Positions 51,715 through 63,171 of a stretch of 64,000 nucleotides of DNA are shown piece by piece; the stretch's first letter is position 1, and every line of letters starts with the position of its first letter. Made by a program: the position numbers and the translations under genes. Below the pieces are notes generated by a model. The model did no database searches. It saw nothing but the letters and a program-made list of their open reading frames with translations, and was not told the DNA's origin. The DNA lies in the NCBI GenBank assembly GCA_036877525.1, contig JAZGTH010000019.1, positions 4,344,501 to 4,408,500 of the forward strand, given 5' to 3'. The stretch comes from Chromobotia macracanthus. Lineage: Eukaryota > Chordata > Actinopteri > Cypriniformes > Botiidae.

Positions 51715-52055
51715 GTGGCAACTTAGCCATGGCATTCCTAAAATTATTTCATATTTGGGTGAGTCGATCAGATATAGTGAGATGTTCTCTTCATGAAAAA
51801 CCCCAATTTGCATTTTCAGTGATCGGGTCTGTTCCAGAACTCCTCCTTTGATGGGTTGGTTATTGACAGCCGTAATACTGATAGGTGGAAAGCATGGAAT
51901 GGTGGGTAGTTGATGTTTCCGGCGATGTCTGAGTTGATGAGGTTGAGGGCGGGCCCGCCGAATCTACTAATGCTGTCAACATAAAAGAACCACTTTCGGT
52001 AGAAATCTGTACGGGTAATTGAAGACTTTAGATGGATTTTGTGAAAAGGTGTCCA
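51715..52055 (-). pseudogene. Retrotransposon protease region, broken
   Basis: Aspartic protease sequence is expected between Gag and RT. An 'ALVDS' stretch for the active-site aspartate is visible near 51960. The glycine expected after the serine is not in frame, because the frame is lost at once. 'LGMPWLS' and 'ISWRTGEL', which usually follow the protease core, appear in another frame near 51690-51750. The active-site motif is therefore damaged. Confidence 0.65.
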
Positions 52056-52059
52056 CATT

Positions 52060-52930
52060 CACCCGGTCTTGTGCTGTGAGGGACCTCCGGGTCTTTTGAG
52101 GACACTGTGACTTATGATGACCTGGTTCACCACAATAAAAGCAGAGGTTGTTGATGAACCTTCGTCTACGCTCGTCCTCAGACAGTCTTAGATCCTACTG
52201 ATGGGCTCGGTAACACATGGTGCCTCAGGATTCGAAGTGCAGGTCGTGACATAAGGTGGGATGCATGCGCTTGCTTGGGTTTAGGTGAGTTCCTGAGCAA
52301 ATTATCAATCTTAACAGTCATGTTAACAAAGTCATTGAAAGAAGATTCCTCACCTCGACATGCCATCTCCAACTGCAATTGGGGACATAGGCTTTCCCGA
52401 AACACCCCTTTAAGTGCAGCATCATTCCATCCACTCTGAGCTGCAAGAGTCCTGAATTCGACTGCGTGCTCTGCTGCACTATGTGAGCCTTGAGAAAGGT
52501 GTAAAAGACGAGACGAAACTCCCGACCCCAGCAGATATTCAAATACTTCTCGGAGTTGTTGCAAAAATACTCAGGTGAAGATCTAAACTGTTCGTCCGTC
52601 TCCCAAACCCAGCAGCCCAATCAATAGCCTTGCCAGATAATAGTGACATGATAAAAGAGCATTGCTCAGAACTAGCATGAGACTGATCCCCCAACGATTC
52701 CAAATAAGTGCGTACTTGTCGAATGAACCCTTTACACCGTTCTGCAGAACCTCAAACTTATCGGAAGAGCAAGTCTTACCGTGCTCGACATGGTGGAAGG
52801 AGGAGAGCAAAGTCGCTGGAGCAGTAGTTCATTCGATGCCTGTAAGTTAACTAGCTGTTCGTGGTAGCTGCGTAATAGTTCTCCCTGGTAGACAAATGCA
52901 GCTTGCAGCTGTGAAACATCCGCTGGATTG
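52060..52930 (-). pseudogene. gag: Gag pseudogene of the retrotransposon
   Basis: Gag forms the particle that packages element RNA. Near the 5' LTR the frame reads PADVSQLQAAFVYQGELL with no usable ATG in front. A capsid-like part follows at 52178-52564, with 'SAAEHAVEFRTLAAQSGW', 'VFRESLCPQLQLEMACRG' and 'FNDFVNMTVKIDNLL', typical of sushi-type Gag. The nucleic-acid-binding CCHC knuckle (C-x2-C-x4-H-x4-C, CFYCGEPGHHKSQC) is intact at 52102-52143. The parts lie in different frames, with a change between about 52560 and 52780, so no full Gag can be made. Confidence 0.85.
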
Positions 52931-52948
52931 AGGGTAGGCGAAGTATTC
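52930..52948 (-). other. Primer-binding-site position
   Basis: The bases directly after the 5' LTR on the minus strand are gaatacttcgcctaccc. A tRNA primer site is expected here by position, but I cannot match these bases to a particular tRNA 3' end. Confidence 0.35.
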
Positions 52949-53314
52949 TGTAAGGGGCTGAGGCAGAAACTGAAGCAGGATCCAGTTGCGGATGTTTATT
53001 GGGGTTATCCATAATCAAAGTCGAAAGTACAGGCAAAGGGTCGTAATAAACATAGACAGTCCAATCCAGGTGTCAAACAAAGGGCTAGGCAAAAATCAGA
53101 AAACGAGAACCAAACAATAGGTAAATCACAGGTAAGCAGGCAGTAAAAGAGAATGCTTAGTAGTCAGGTGTTAAGCTGGCAATACTTCGCAACATGGCCA
53201 TGTGGCAGCAAGGTTTATATAGATGCCAAACAGGAAGTAAGTTCAGAGTTCAGCAGAGGGAGCATGAGCAGTCAGTATTCCGGTGAGGGCTCCCTCTGCT
53301 GGCGTGATGTTACA
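52949..53314 (-). repeat. 5' LTR (366 bp)
   Basis: In minus orientation the LTR begins TGTAACATCACGCC and ends in CA. It has a TATA-like TATATAAA at 53214-53221 and an AATAAA signal near its 3' end. It differs from the 3' LTR by two substitutions and two single-G length changes. Confidence 0.95.
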
Positions 53315-53374
53315 TATGCATAATATTCTGGTATATTATGCATATTAATGTTGTGCTAATATTATGTGGGTTCT

Positions 53375-56300
53375 TGAAGCTCAGTATAAGATAAAACAAA
53401 TAATAATAACAATACATTTTTAACACAAATTCCTTTAATTTTGGCAATAATTCCTTTAACAATAATTACTTTTGTCACTTTCAAAGTGGGAAACAAGTTG
53501 TTTATTCAAATTATTTGCCACTATAATACACAGAAATACATTGTCAAATCATTGAATGTGATATATTTAAAAAGTGAAACATTTGAAAATTATATCGCAG
53601 TCACTGACTGATGTGTAATGGAGGCTTATTAAGCTTATTTATCTGGGTCCTTAGTAGCAGATATTGAAGTCTGATGTCTGAAGGATGTTGATGTACCTCA
53701 AATGACAGGTTGTGCCCTGAACTCACCTGACTTTGAAGAGTTGGGGTAGAGTTTACGAAACTCCTAGTTTCAGTTGCATTGCAACATGTACTGTTTACTT
53801 CAGACACTCTCTGCTCTGTGTAAGCTGCCTTGTATAATATGAATATGAAATTTGGACAGTGCAAATACAATAATGATACATGGTGACACTAAACTTAGAA
53901 AATAAACCCATTGCTGGAAAACAAGCAAATAAATAACAATATTTTACAGATGGTTCCACAACAGTAATGCACAGACTTTGCATTTCCAGTCACAGACTGG
54001 AATTGTATGAGTTTGATGTTCCCAATACCAAATACTAAATCCTTAGGGTATACTTCAAAGATGTATTCTTGAAGAGAAACGGCATATAACATTCTGAAGT
54101 TTGAATTTTTTAGCTCAAAGAAATGCAAATGCTCAGAGTGTAATATTGATCTATAGAGTCTTAAGGTTTTTCCAAAGAAATACACAACTAGGACACTGTG
54201 TCGCAATTCTGTAGGAGTTAAACTTTCTATTCAGCAAAGATTTCTGGCTTTTGCAAAAGAAAAAGCTATTAATACTGGTTTTAAAACTTTCATACTAAAG
54301 CTTTCTGAAGGGAAGGAATAATTTATACAAAGTATTTTAATGTGGCTTTAAAAGCATGTTCATTAGTCACAGTACAAAGATGAGGCAACACAACAGTTCT
54401 CTGTGTGCTTTGTGATGTTACTGTCATTTAAAAACACGTTTATTCAGGCAGTGCTGAGGTTTTATTGTGCCGTTCTGAAACTCGACCTTCTTAATCATGG
54501 TAAATAATAACTACTGCATTCTTCAGATATACTACTTTGGTTTAATGTTCCCTGCACATAATTCAATTTTTTCTTGTGTTATGTAATACACTGTACACAG
54601 CTGTGGTTTGAATGTAAGCCACATAACAGATTTATTTATTTAACTAAAGGGTTTTTTTAAATAAATAATATTACTATATTTCAAATCCTTATTAGTTTAG
54701 CTGGTTGTGGGTGTGCACCCATGGCACCTCTTAAACCTCATCTACAGACAGTACACAGCTGCAAAGAAGATAAATATTAACGTATGCTATCGTACTATCA
54801 TGGCCATGGCTTAAGTTATGAGCAGGTTTGAGCACACACACACTGGCACACACAGCTGTTTGGAGAGCTACTGTTTACATTTTCCATATCCAATTTTGTA
54901 CTACAAAATGGACAGCAAAATGACTTAAATCAAATCCCAAGTTAAATCTCTGCCCACGTCCGTAAGTACATCAGATAAGATGAGATTTCAGTCTCATTAT
55001 GTTATATGATCTTCTTAAAGTCGCATTGTATAATTTCTGTGCCATCCTGTCACCAAATGGAACTGCACAAATATGGATTTCACACAAATGATGCACAGAC
55101 TTTGGTGCAGTGTTTATACCTGTCAGGGGAATCCACCTTCAAATGGCTCATTTATAATTGTCTCTGCATATGAAACTGGTATAAGAGAAAATATAACATT
55201 GAAAAAATGACATGCTTAACCTTTAAAATCCACCCTTAACTCACAACCAAAAATCTAAACATTCCCTGTAGGAATTCTGATTATACACAAATTTATCCAT
55301 ACCGCTATTTATGATTAAAAATCAGAAAACCCAGAAGCGACACACAGAGATTCATCTCTACTAACAACAGCAATTTCTGCTGCTTCTGCAACCTGGATAC
55401 GCACACATGCGATTCCGACAATGGCAACTGTTGTCAGAGAATTTGTTATCCCTGTGTGTCCACAGCAGGCTTATCTATCACCCGTCACTTAATGAGCTAA
55501 TGGAGCTTCCAGAGTACAGGCACAGGAAATAAATGATCATGTGACCCCAGCTGACCAGCAATTCCATCACTCCGGTATATGATGCTATCACAGCAGACAT
55601 CTGCATTCACAGCCTACAGGAACTATATCATTTGAGATATGCAATGAGTTTCTCTTTATCCCCCCTTCTTTCTCTCTCTCTCTCTCTCTTTCTCTCTCTG
55701 TGTAGTCTCTGTCTCTCTCTGTCTAACTTACAGCAGTGCTGGTTTTCCTGCCATGATTGTTATGCAAATCTACTGGCAACCTGTCAGCTTCGGTTAGTGA
55801 GAGCTGAGCAGGAAGACCAATCGTGTTCCAAAGTTGATTATAAAATTAGTTCTCAACACTAAATGTTGTTCTTATACACTTCAGTGAAGACAAAATTTTG
55901 TTACATCATATTTTATTAGTTTTGATTTGGATTTTCGAACTGATTTGATGAGCTACAGCAGCTTTATTTGTTCTTCAATATAAAAGACATGATGTTTGAG
56001 GGACATGAGGGAGGGTAGATGAATACATTGTTCATTTTAAAGCTAAAGAAAGTGTGACTTGATTAAACAGGCCAAATGCAAATGTTAATAGATTATACTA
56101 AACGTCAAACAATCATGCGACTTACCAAAAAAATGTGTGTATATACATATATATTTGGATTTATATGTGGAAGCTGCATTTAAAAGCCACTCCGTTACCA
56201 TTGTAAGGTAGCTAATGATTTGGTCAAGCTGGTCTTCTTGCAATAATAACCACCTCAATAAGCTTGTACTATTATCAGATCAGCATTTCCAATCTAAAAC

Positions 56301-56905
56301 CAGTTAAGACCATTTAATGGTCTAATTTAAACTGATTTAAGCTTTTTAAACAGGGCAGCTCTTTGTTCCAGACCAGTTGCTCTGTCTCTCCAGATTCTAC
56401 GTTCATGGGTCACCACCACTTCTCTCTTAGACCAAAAGTACCAAAATCTCCAGGATGGTGCCATCAGGTGCCATTAAAGCACTGGTTGCCATTATTTAAA
56501 CCTCAGGGTTGCGCTCTGTTGTGACTGGCAGGACACTATGTATCAGAGGACTGTAAATCAGTAAATCTATTACGCCCCACTGAAACAGAGAAGTGTTGAA
56601 CTGAACTGCCAGTGTGATTTAATGTTATGGCAGAATGGTGCATCAGGATGTCCTATTAGATAGTAATGCAGAGGATGGATCCCAACTTTCATACTTATGC
56701 TTATTCTGTAAGCTCAGTCACCTACAACAGCGACTAAACAACTGCAAATGATAAAATGCAACATATATACAATATACTCTTCAAACACACGCATATACAG
56801 TATACTGTTCAAACACACACACATACAGTATAGTGTGTGCGTGTTTTATTTTCAATAATTTGCTTTAACATATAAACATCACTTGTTTAATTGGTTAAGC
56901 AGTGA
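53375..56905. other. Non-coding flank right of the retrotransposon
   Basis: AT-rich intergenic or upstream sequence with no recognised exon. A CT-rich microsatellite lies at about 55664-55700. 'ctggtcaagctggtc'-type repeat fragments occur around 56220-56340. Confidence 0.35.
55664..55700. repeat. (CT)n-rich microsatellite
   Basis: An interrupted CT run (tttctctctctctctctctctttctctctctg). Confidence 0.85.
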
Positions 56906-56909
56906 GGAT

Positions 56910-57035
56910 TTGCAGTGGCAGTGTAGTGATTAGAGCCCTGGGCTGGTAAAATAAAGGTCATAGGTTCAAATCCCAAAGGGGGCAGGCCACAAACTGGAGT
57001 ATGTTCCCATTGTGCCTTTGAGCAAGAAACAGAAA
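56910..57035 (+). mobile_element. tRNA-derived SINE
   Basis: A-box-like 'cagtgtagtgattagagccc' and B-box 'aggttcaaatccc' (56961-56973) form a tRNA-like head. The body continues 'cccattgtgcctttgagcaa', the same segment seen as a fragment near 9980. The tail is not clear. Confidence 0.6.
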
Positions 57036-57039
57036 GAAA

Positions 57040-58395
57040 CAAAAAACAACCATATGAAATGAAGGCTGGGGATAAGGTTTTCCTGTGCAATCCCACCAGC
57101 ACTGCTCTCAATTGGTGTAAATGGATTGTGTGCAGAAAAGCATCCTACTTCTGTGTTCTGTGTGGTTCCCCATCATCGTCTGAGAGATGTGTGGACGTCT
57201 TACACAACCAATTAGAATTCATTCACAGGGTATATTTTGCTGACTGCTGACATATTCAAGCCCCCTCATCACTCCACGCCGCCCCTCTCATTTTTCAGTC
57301 TTCTCCATAGGAGGTCTTTGAATCATTCCACCATATGTCACACGTTGCCATTGTGTTACGCCCTATACAAACACCAATAATAGTTTCTCTCTGAATCACA
57401 TTATTGTTGTGTTGGCAGGTTTATATAACATATGACAGCAGTATTGCTAAAATTTGGTAAAGCTTCAGATATCAATATTATGGAGCTCAATGGCCATTAA
57501 ACCAGAAAAAACATATATTGCGATTGTCCATGAGTATTATTCATTAAGCTTCCTAATTTCTAACTTTACAACTTGAGTCTAGAATCTTATTCTAGAGTAT
57601 CTGCCCTGCTGACAAACAAACACACAAAGAAAAATCGTGTTCTGAAGAGGTAGACCATCTTAACTGGTTTGGCTGATCTTCAAGCCTGGCCAAACTGGTG
57701 TTAAACTGATCTAGTTGGTATCCCAGGATATTTAAGTGGTGTTTAGACCAGACTGGCCTCTATGCAGCCTGTACAGGCTAATCTTGCTAATGTTGGTCTA
57801 AGCTGTGTGTTATGGGTGTGATTTTCTTTTTATTGAATATGCACCAAAAATGTAAAAACATGCAGATGGTCAGTAATGAACTAATGTAATCTGACTGCAA
57901 TACGATGCATGACTGGGAATTTAAGCAGACATACAACCTGAATCAAGATCCTTACATCCAGAGAAGCACTTTACGACTTTACCTTTACAACCAAAAGCTT
58001 GTCTAATACTGCCAATGGTCTGTCCTAAATTCAGTATTCATGCACAGCTTGTTAACTTTTATTATTATCACTTGTGTTTTATTACTGGCTTTGACTTGAC
58101 TTCAGTACCTTTAGAGAGCTGTTTATGGTGAAGTAACTTCTGAAGTTTGTTCCTCTCTGCCCAGTGCACATGCAATTACCTACAAGAGACAGAGAATAAA
58201 GATGCATAACCCAAAGTTTGAGTAAGTGACACTGCAAAACGCTATAAATATAGTGACTCTATAGAGAACATGTCAACGATAAATCTGAAGTTTGAATAGA
58301 TAATTACAACCATCAGCTCTGAAAGACATCCATGGCGTGTCAGTTTTCTTGAAACTGATACAATGATACCTCCTTTCTCATCAGTCAATTTTATG
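57040..58395. other. Non-coding, with 'ctggt'-rich repeat relic
   Basis: About 57640-57820 is dense in 'aactggtttggctg', 'ggccaaactggtg' and 'agaccagactggcc' motifs, a decayed dispersed repeat related in style to 33125-33375. No exon is recognised. Confidence 0.35.
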
Positions 58396-58398
58396 CAA

Positions 58399-58515
58399 GA
58401 TTTATACATCTGGCAGTCACTGTTATCCAAAAGTATATTTTGATCAGTATATGTGTGTTACCTGGGAATTGAACCCAAGAATTTACTGTTGCTATCATCA
58501 GTTGAGATAGAGTGG
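58399..58515 (-). mobile_element. tRNA-derived SINE with tail
   Basis: On the minus strand a degenerate A-box 'ctatctcaactgatga' is followed by B-box 'gggttcaattccc' (58463-58475) and the tail 'ttggataacagtgactgcc' with 'agatgtataa'. Head and tail are both present. Confidence 0.7.
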
Positions 58516-58519
58516 TGAT

Positions 58520-60145
58520 TCTCACCCCTGTCCAGGAGTGCCCCCAGAACTGTACATTTTGGATGTCAGACAAACCCTTCTAATGAACTGTTCTGATTTA
58601 TCAGATATTTTAGATGAGAGAGACATCCAATATTTAAAGTTCTTGTGGGTGCTTCAGGACTAAGTTGAGAATCAATAACCTACAGTCTTGAACTTGTTTC
58701 TAAGAATTCAGAAAGCTCAGTTTGGAAAATTTGGGTCATTCTCTTTGCAAAACAAGGACATAGTTATGAGTTAAATACAGGCAATGTAATTCTGACTGGA
58801 ATGGCAAACTTAATCTGGGACCCTGTTAGCGCCTTTGTTCATTAAAAAAACAGCCCAAAACAAGGATTTCAAGTCCATTAAAGTCAAGGCCATTCATGTA
58901 GCAAGTTGTATTGATTTCTGAAGGAAATGTTATTATGAGAGACATCCTACAGCAACTGCAGTTCAAAGTTACAGAATCTGAACTCAATGAGATTATAGTG
59001 CAATAAATCATTTTTAAAAGGAACTTCCAAAAAGTTCTTTCTGGAACTCTTTAGGGAAAGTCATTATCCTAAAGAGAGACTCTCTTGTACTCTGAGCTAT
59101 AATAAAGTCTATATATTTGTTTATCAAAAAGATAAAAAACAGTTTTAGCCTTTTTTAATCAGTGCAGAGTGACTAACTGCTGCTTAAAGAAAATGTTTAG
59201 TTTATTCTGATATATGTGTGATGCAAAACACTGTATCCAGCCACAGAGTAAAACAAACACCAGTCATTTACAACACGTTAAATATGAACTCTATCAAACA
59301 ATAACATCAAGGTGATGAATACAATCATTTTTCAGTCGGGAAAAAAATAATTCAAAACATATTCTATGAAAAGAAGTATTGTGCTGCAGTTTTGCTAAAA
59401 AATGCTAAAAATGTTTTTATTATTTTTATCTTGGTAATGGTTTTACTGGAAAGCAGTATATACATCACATGACATATAGTGATGTAGAAAGTTCATGTAT
59501 TTGTCTTCTGGTTAGTCTTTTTGCTTCATTTCTCAACTGAAAAATGTTGTGTGGGAAGCCTACATCCATCAGGTCATAGTTGGACTAAACAGAAAAACAA
59601 TTTAACTATTGCGTTTGTATCTGAGAATAAATAATGAATAAAGTGTTAAAGACCATTTCTGAATATTCCCTCAGGGCCAATGGCTTCTGGGGTCTGAGGG
59701 GATAAAGAGAAATGTTTGAGCGCTCCAATTTGCTCAACGTGACTGCGCTTGATAATGGAAGTCAAGAGCATTTCATAAAAAACTCATCACAGCTTCATCT
59801 GGCCCTTATGAGCTGGAATTGTGCTGAAGAGCTGACAGTTGAATGGCTGGGCTGATTTTGGAGCAGTTTAGCTGAAAGCAATCAAATATATGGCAGTTTA
59901 GGAAGTAAAATCAGAGCTATTGTGTTGGATGAACAGACGATCGCACATCTTATCCAGGGAGCGCTGTGCAGGCAGTGGGATAAATTAGCATCAGCTCTCA
60001 CTTCACAAAATTCTGTATTTTGGAGTGTCGTTTTCATTTACTATTTTGAGAGCTCAGTTGCTTTTTCAATGGTTAATGTTAAACATACAATATAGGAGCA
60101 TTACATAAGGGATAATATATGATCAGTCGGTTGATCAATACCCCG
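58520..60145. other. Non-coding sequence
   Basis: 58518-58690 ('attctcacccctgtccagga...ttgagaatcaa') looks like a MITE with short inverted ends. About 59690-59880 is repeat-poor with balanced composition. No exon is recognised. Confidence 0.3.
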
Positions 60146-60149
60146 ACAT

Positions 60150-60208
60150 AAAGCAGAGAGGTGTTGTATATATACCTGGGGAATCGAACCCATGACCCAG
60201 GCACTGAA
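60150..60208 (-). mobile_element. SINE head fragment
   Basis: The minus strand reads 'tgggtcatgggttcgattcc' followed by ccaggta, a B-box region identical in layout to the other SINEs. The rest of the element is missing. Confidence 0.5.
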
Positions 60209-60211
60209 AAC

Positions 60212-63010
60212 ACAAATATATTAATACATAGACATGAAATATAGATTTTTGAAAACAATGTTACATTATAGCCCAGTAAGCATGATTATGCCAGCTGGAT
60301 GTTCCCAAATTGACATCATCGTTAGTCCTGGAACAACATTTCTATTAACCGATCAAACCGAAGAATTAGGTTTAGAGTCAAGGTGAAGTTTAGGCTTAAG
60401 ACTTTAGGTTTTAGACTGGCTTGTATATAAGTTTTATCATCAGCCTATTATTTCCCTCAGATTTTAGGGGTAACAACATATGAAGTTAATCCAGGAACAC
60501 ATCTTACTTGTCACAATCGGTGACCAGTATAGCATTGTGATGGACGAGCCACCTGTCCTGGCAGATTGTCTGCTTTTGGTCTGATGTATGCTGGTATACC
60601 CTCCAGCATTCCCTGCGACCCTACAAGGGTTACAGAAAATGAATGGATGAATATTACAGTTCATCGTTCATTTACATGTTACTATAACATAAAAATGTGA
60701 CCACAAAAGAAATGATAGAAAAATCTTGGCATTCAGTAATTTTTAATTAATCTATTTGTCTCTGTCAGGTAAGAAAGGAAAACTAAACATTTTTATGAAC
60801 ACAACATTTATAATAAATACGATGCAGTGGGTGTTATAAGCATCACAGCTGTTCACACATCCAGTCAGTGCCAGACATCTGCTAAGTCACATGTATACTG
60901 AGCTACTGCTTTGGGTTCACTTAACCTTTGACCTCAGGGTCACTAATGAATGACAATGGGAAGGAAAACAAGAGACAATCTGAACTCCAATGAAAAGAGC
61001 TCTGGGAGGGACTCACAACCCCTGATCTCACTTTATGTTTTAACTCACTTTATTTTTTGGAAATCGCCCGTGTGGGTCCCCTGTCAGCAAACATCATTGT
61101 CTTTTTGTGTTATCAGTATCAGCTCCTGTTGGCGTCTGGAGAGCATCACACCTAACACCTTCTTGTCTCCAGAAGCATCCAAAATCTTCTCATAAATTAG
61201 CAAAGTGGATCTCAAAGTGATTTTTATCACATCCACATTCTGCACTTCTCGTTCTCACCAATAGAAGTCTCTCTCACCTATAGCGTTGTCTACTATTTTT
61301 TGGTCATTATATAACAATAAACGTTGTTAAAAATTTTCTCATCTGCTAAATTGTACACGTGCATAACAAATGGGTTCACTTAAATGGTAGCAATGTATAC
61401 CAGTTTATCCTAAATAATTTAGTTGCAACACTAACGGTTTGTTGTAACCTTTCAATGAATGGTCGGAGGAGATTTTAATTAGAAACATCAAACATGTTTC
61501 TGTGAACAGAAGATGGCATTTTTTGTGAAGTGTTCCATACTAATGTTGCTCTTCCAGCTTAGACTTAGGTTTTGAATTATTGCTTATTATAACTGTGTCT
61601 TTCAAGAGGCTTATTGCTGGAAGTGAATTGCTAGGGTTCAAGAGAACAAAGGAAGTCGGGTGTAGCATATTGATTTTGATAAAGGAAGTGAGCTTGATGT
61701 TCTCCAGACATTTCTGGTTGGCTGGACTTTGTCTGCAACTAAAACACGGATCAATGCAGTGTCTGCTCTCACTGGAGAAAGGCACTTGAAAACAACAGAG
61801 CGAGAGACTGAGAAAATCATATATACAGGATAATAATATTACAGGAAAGAGAAAGTGTTGTGAAATTTTAAAACAAGAACATGCTGTTTGGAAGTGTTGT
61901 GTTTACCTGTTATTCTGTATTCTGATAAATCCACCAATACATGATTTTCACACTTGTTTTTCAGGAGATGAGAGCAGTTTATATGAATTTAAACATGTTA
62001 ATCTTTCAAATGAGATTCCAGATTCATTTAGTCTCTAAATATATTCAAAACAGTTGGATATATTTTAATGCTTTAATTTTCTATTTTAATTTATTGAAAA
62101 CACACTTGTTTAATTAATCTCAAAAATTAATGTGTGAAATATGCCAACCCTTATTGTACTCTACATAATAAAAATATATTTAATCATTAATATTGTAATA
62201 CTATATAATATATATTTTTTCAGCTGGGCTGGGTTTTTCAAAAATAACAACAATATCCAAATATATAGCCAAAATCACAGTGTGAATGCAAATCTGGATC
62301 TGGATTCTGTCTACCTGATTCACTTTGCCGTCTACCTAAAGATAAATTTTGTTCATTTAAAGTTGTTTCAGGTGTGAAAATGTTCTACAGCTCTATCTGT
62401 CAGTACTACCTGTATGCTGTCATCCATCAGCTGGTCATCTTACCTGGCTTTGAACATCACCAAGGCATAAAAATCTCATAAAATGTTTATATGGCAATGA
62501 CAGTTTGGAGATAAGAGATTTTTGGATTAATGCTCTTGTCTAAGGCCAGATCTAATCTCTTCTTCCACAAGGAGGTTACTCTCAGAAAGTTTTTTCAGGG
62601 CAATCAAAAAACCATTAGAGGTTTAATTAGCTGCATATCATTGAAATTCACGCTGGAGCGACTCTACAGACATCTGGATGGACTGCGGAGTCGTTGCTCA
62701 CACTTTCAAATAAAAGACGAGGGTTGCCTATTTAAAATGCCAAGGTTCACTTATATTCATTAGGATTATGTAAATTTGAATGAGTCTGGCGGCCTCTGTC
62801 GCGCTGTCATGAGAGGAGGCGTATCAGTGAAGATAACATTCAGTGTTCAGTCAGATGAGACCCGCTGCATTTGCCAGAGGTGGACTCAAAAACATTTGCT
62901 TCTTGTTTCCAGTGTGCAAAATATACAATGACTCCGGGGGCTACGCTTTTTAAAATCAATTTCAAGTGCTATTTTGTAAATCTTTTGAGGTTTCTCTCAC
63001 ACAATCCAAA
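60212..63010. other. Non-coding, with a LINE-like tail relic
   Basis: About 60605-60650 ('gcgaccctacaagggttaca' then 'gaaaatgaatggatgaat') resembles the 3' end of teleost non-LTR repeats. 62535-62870 is repeat-poor and a candidate conserved element. No exon is recognised. Confidence 0.35.
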
Positions 63011-63016
63011 TGTTAT

Positions 63017-63167
63017 TTTACATTTACGCATTTGGCAGACACTTTTATCCAAAGCAACTTACAGTACATTCAAGTTACACATTTTCTTAGTAGACGTGCT
63101 CCCTGGGAATCAAACCCAAAACCTCTAGCGCTGCTAATGCAATGCTCTACCACTGAGCTACAGGAGC
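63017..63167 (-). mobile_element. tRNA-derived SINE, intact
   Basis: On the minus strand it starts 'ctgtagctcagtggtagagc' (A-box), has B-box 'gggtttgattccc' and ends with the tail 'agttgctttggataaaagtg' then 'tctgccaaatgcgtaaatg'. This is the best-preserved SINE in the window and defines the tail used to identify the others. Confidence 0.82.
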
Positions 63168-63171
63168 TATT

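Larger units (their letters stand above)
48389..53314 (-). mobile_element. Ty3/Gypsy chromovirus LTR retrotransposon, sushi-ichi-like, defective
   Basis: The 4.9-kb element has TG...CA LTRs at both ends and a perfect 5-bp duplication TATGC at 48384-48388 and 53315-53319. On the minus strand the domain order is Gag, CCHC knuckle, protease, RT, RNase H, integrase, chromodomain. RT before integrase defines Ty3/Gypsy (Metaviridae), and the C-terminal chromodomain defines chromoviruses. Protein wording is closest to the fish sushi-ichi group. Several frame changes and stops make it unable to encode an intact Pol. It lies upstream of and in the same orientation as ctnna2. Confidence 0.95.
48356..53372. 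repeat. AT-rich palindrome split by the retrotransposon
   Basis: Without the element and one copy of its target duplication, 48361-48388 plus 53320-53326 form a 35-base arm. It is perfectly complementary to 53333-53367 around a 6-base centre (tctggt, 53327-53332). With one mismatch the arms extend to 40 bases. The element is inserted inside the left arm. Confidence 0.9.
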
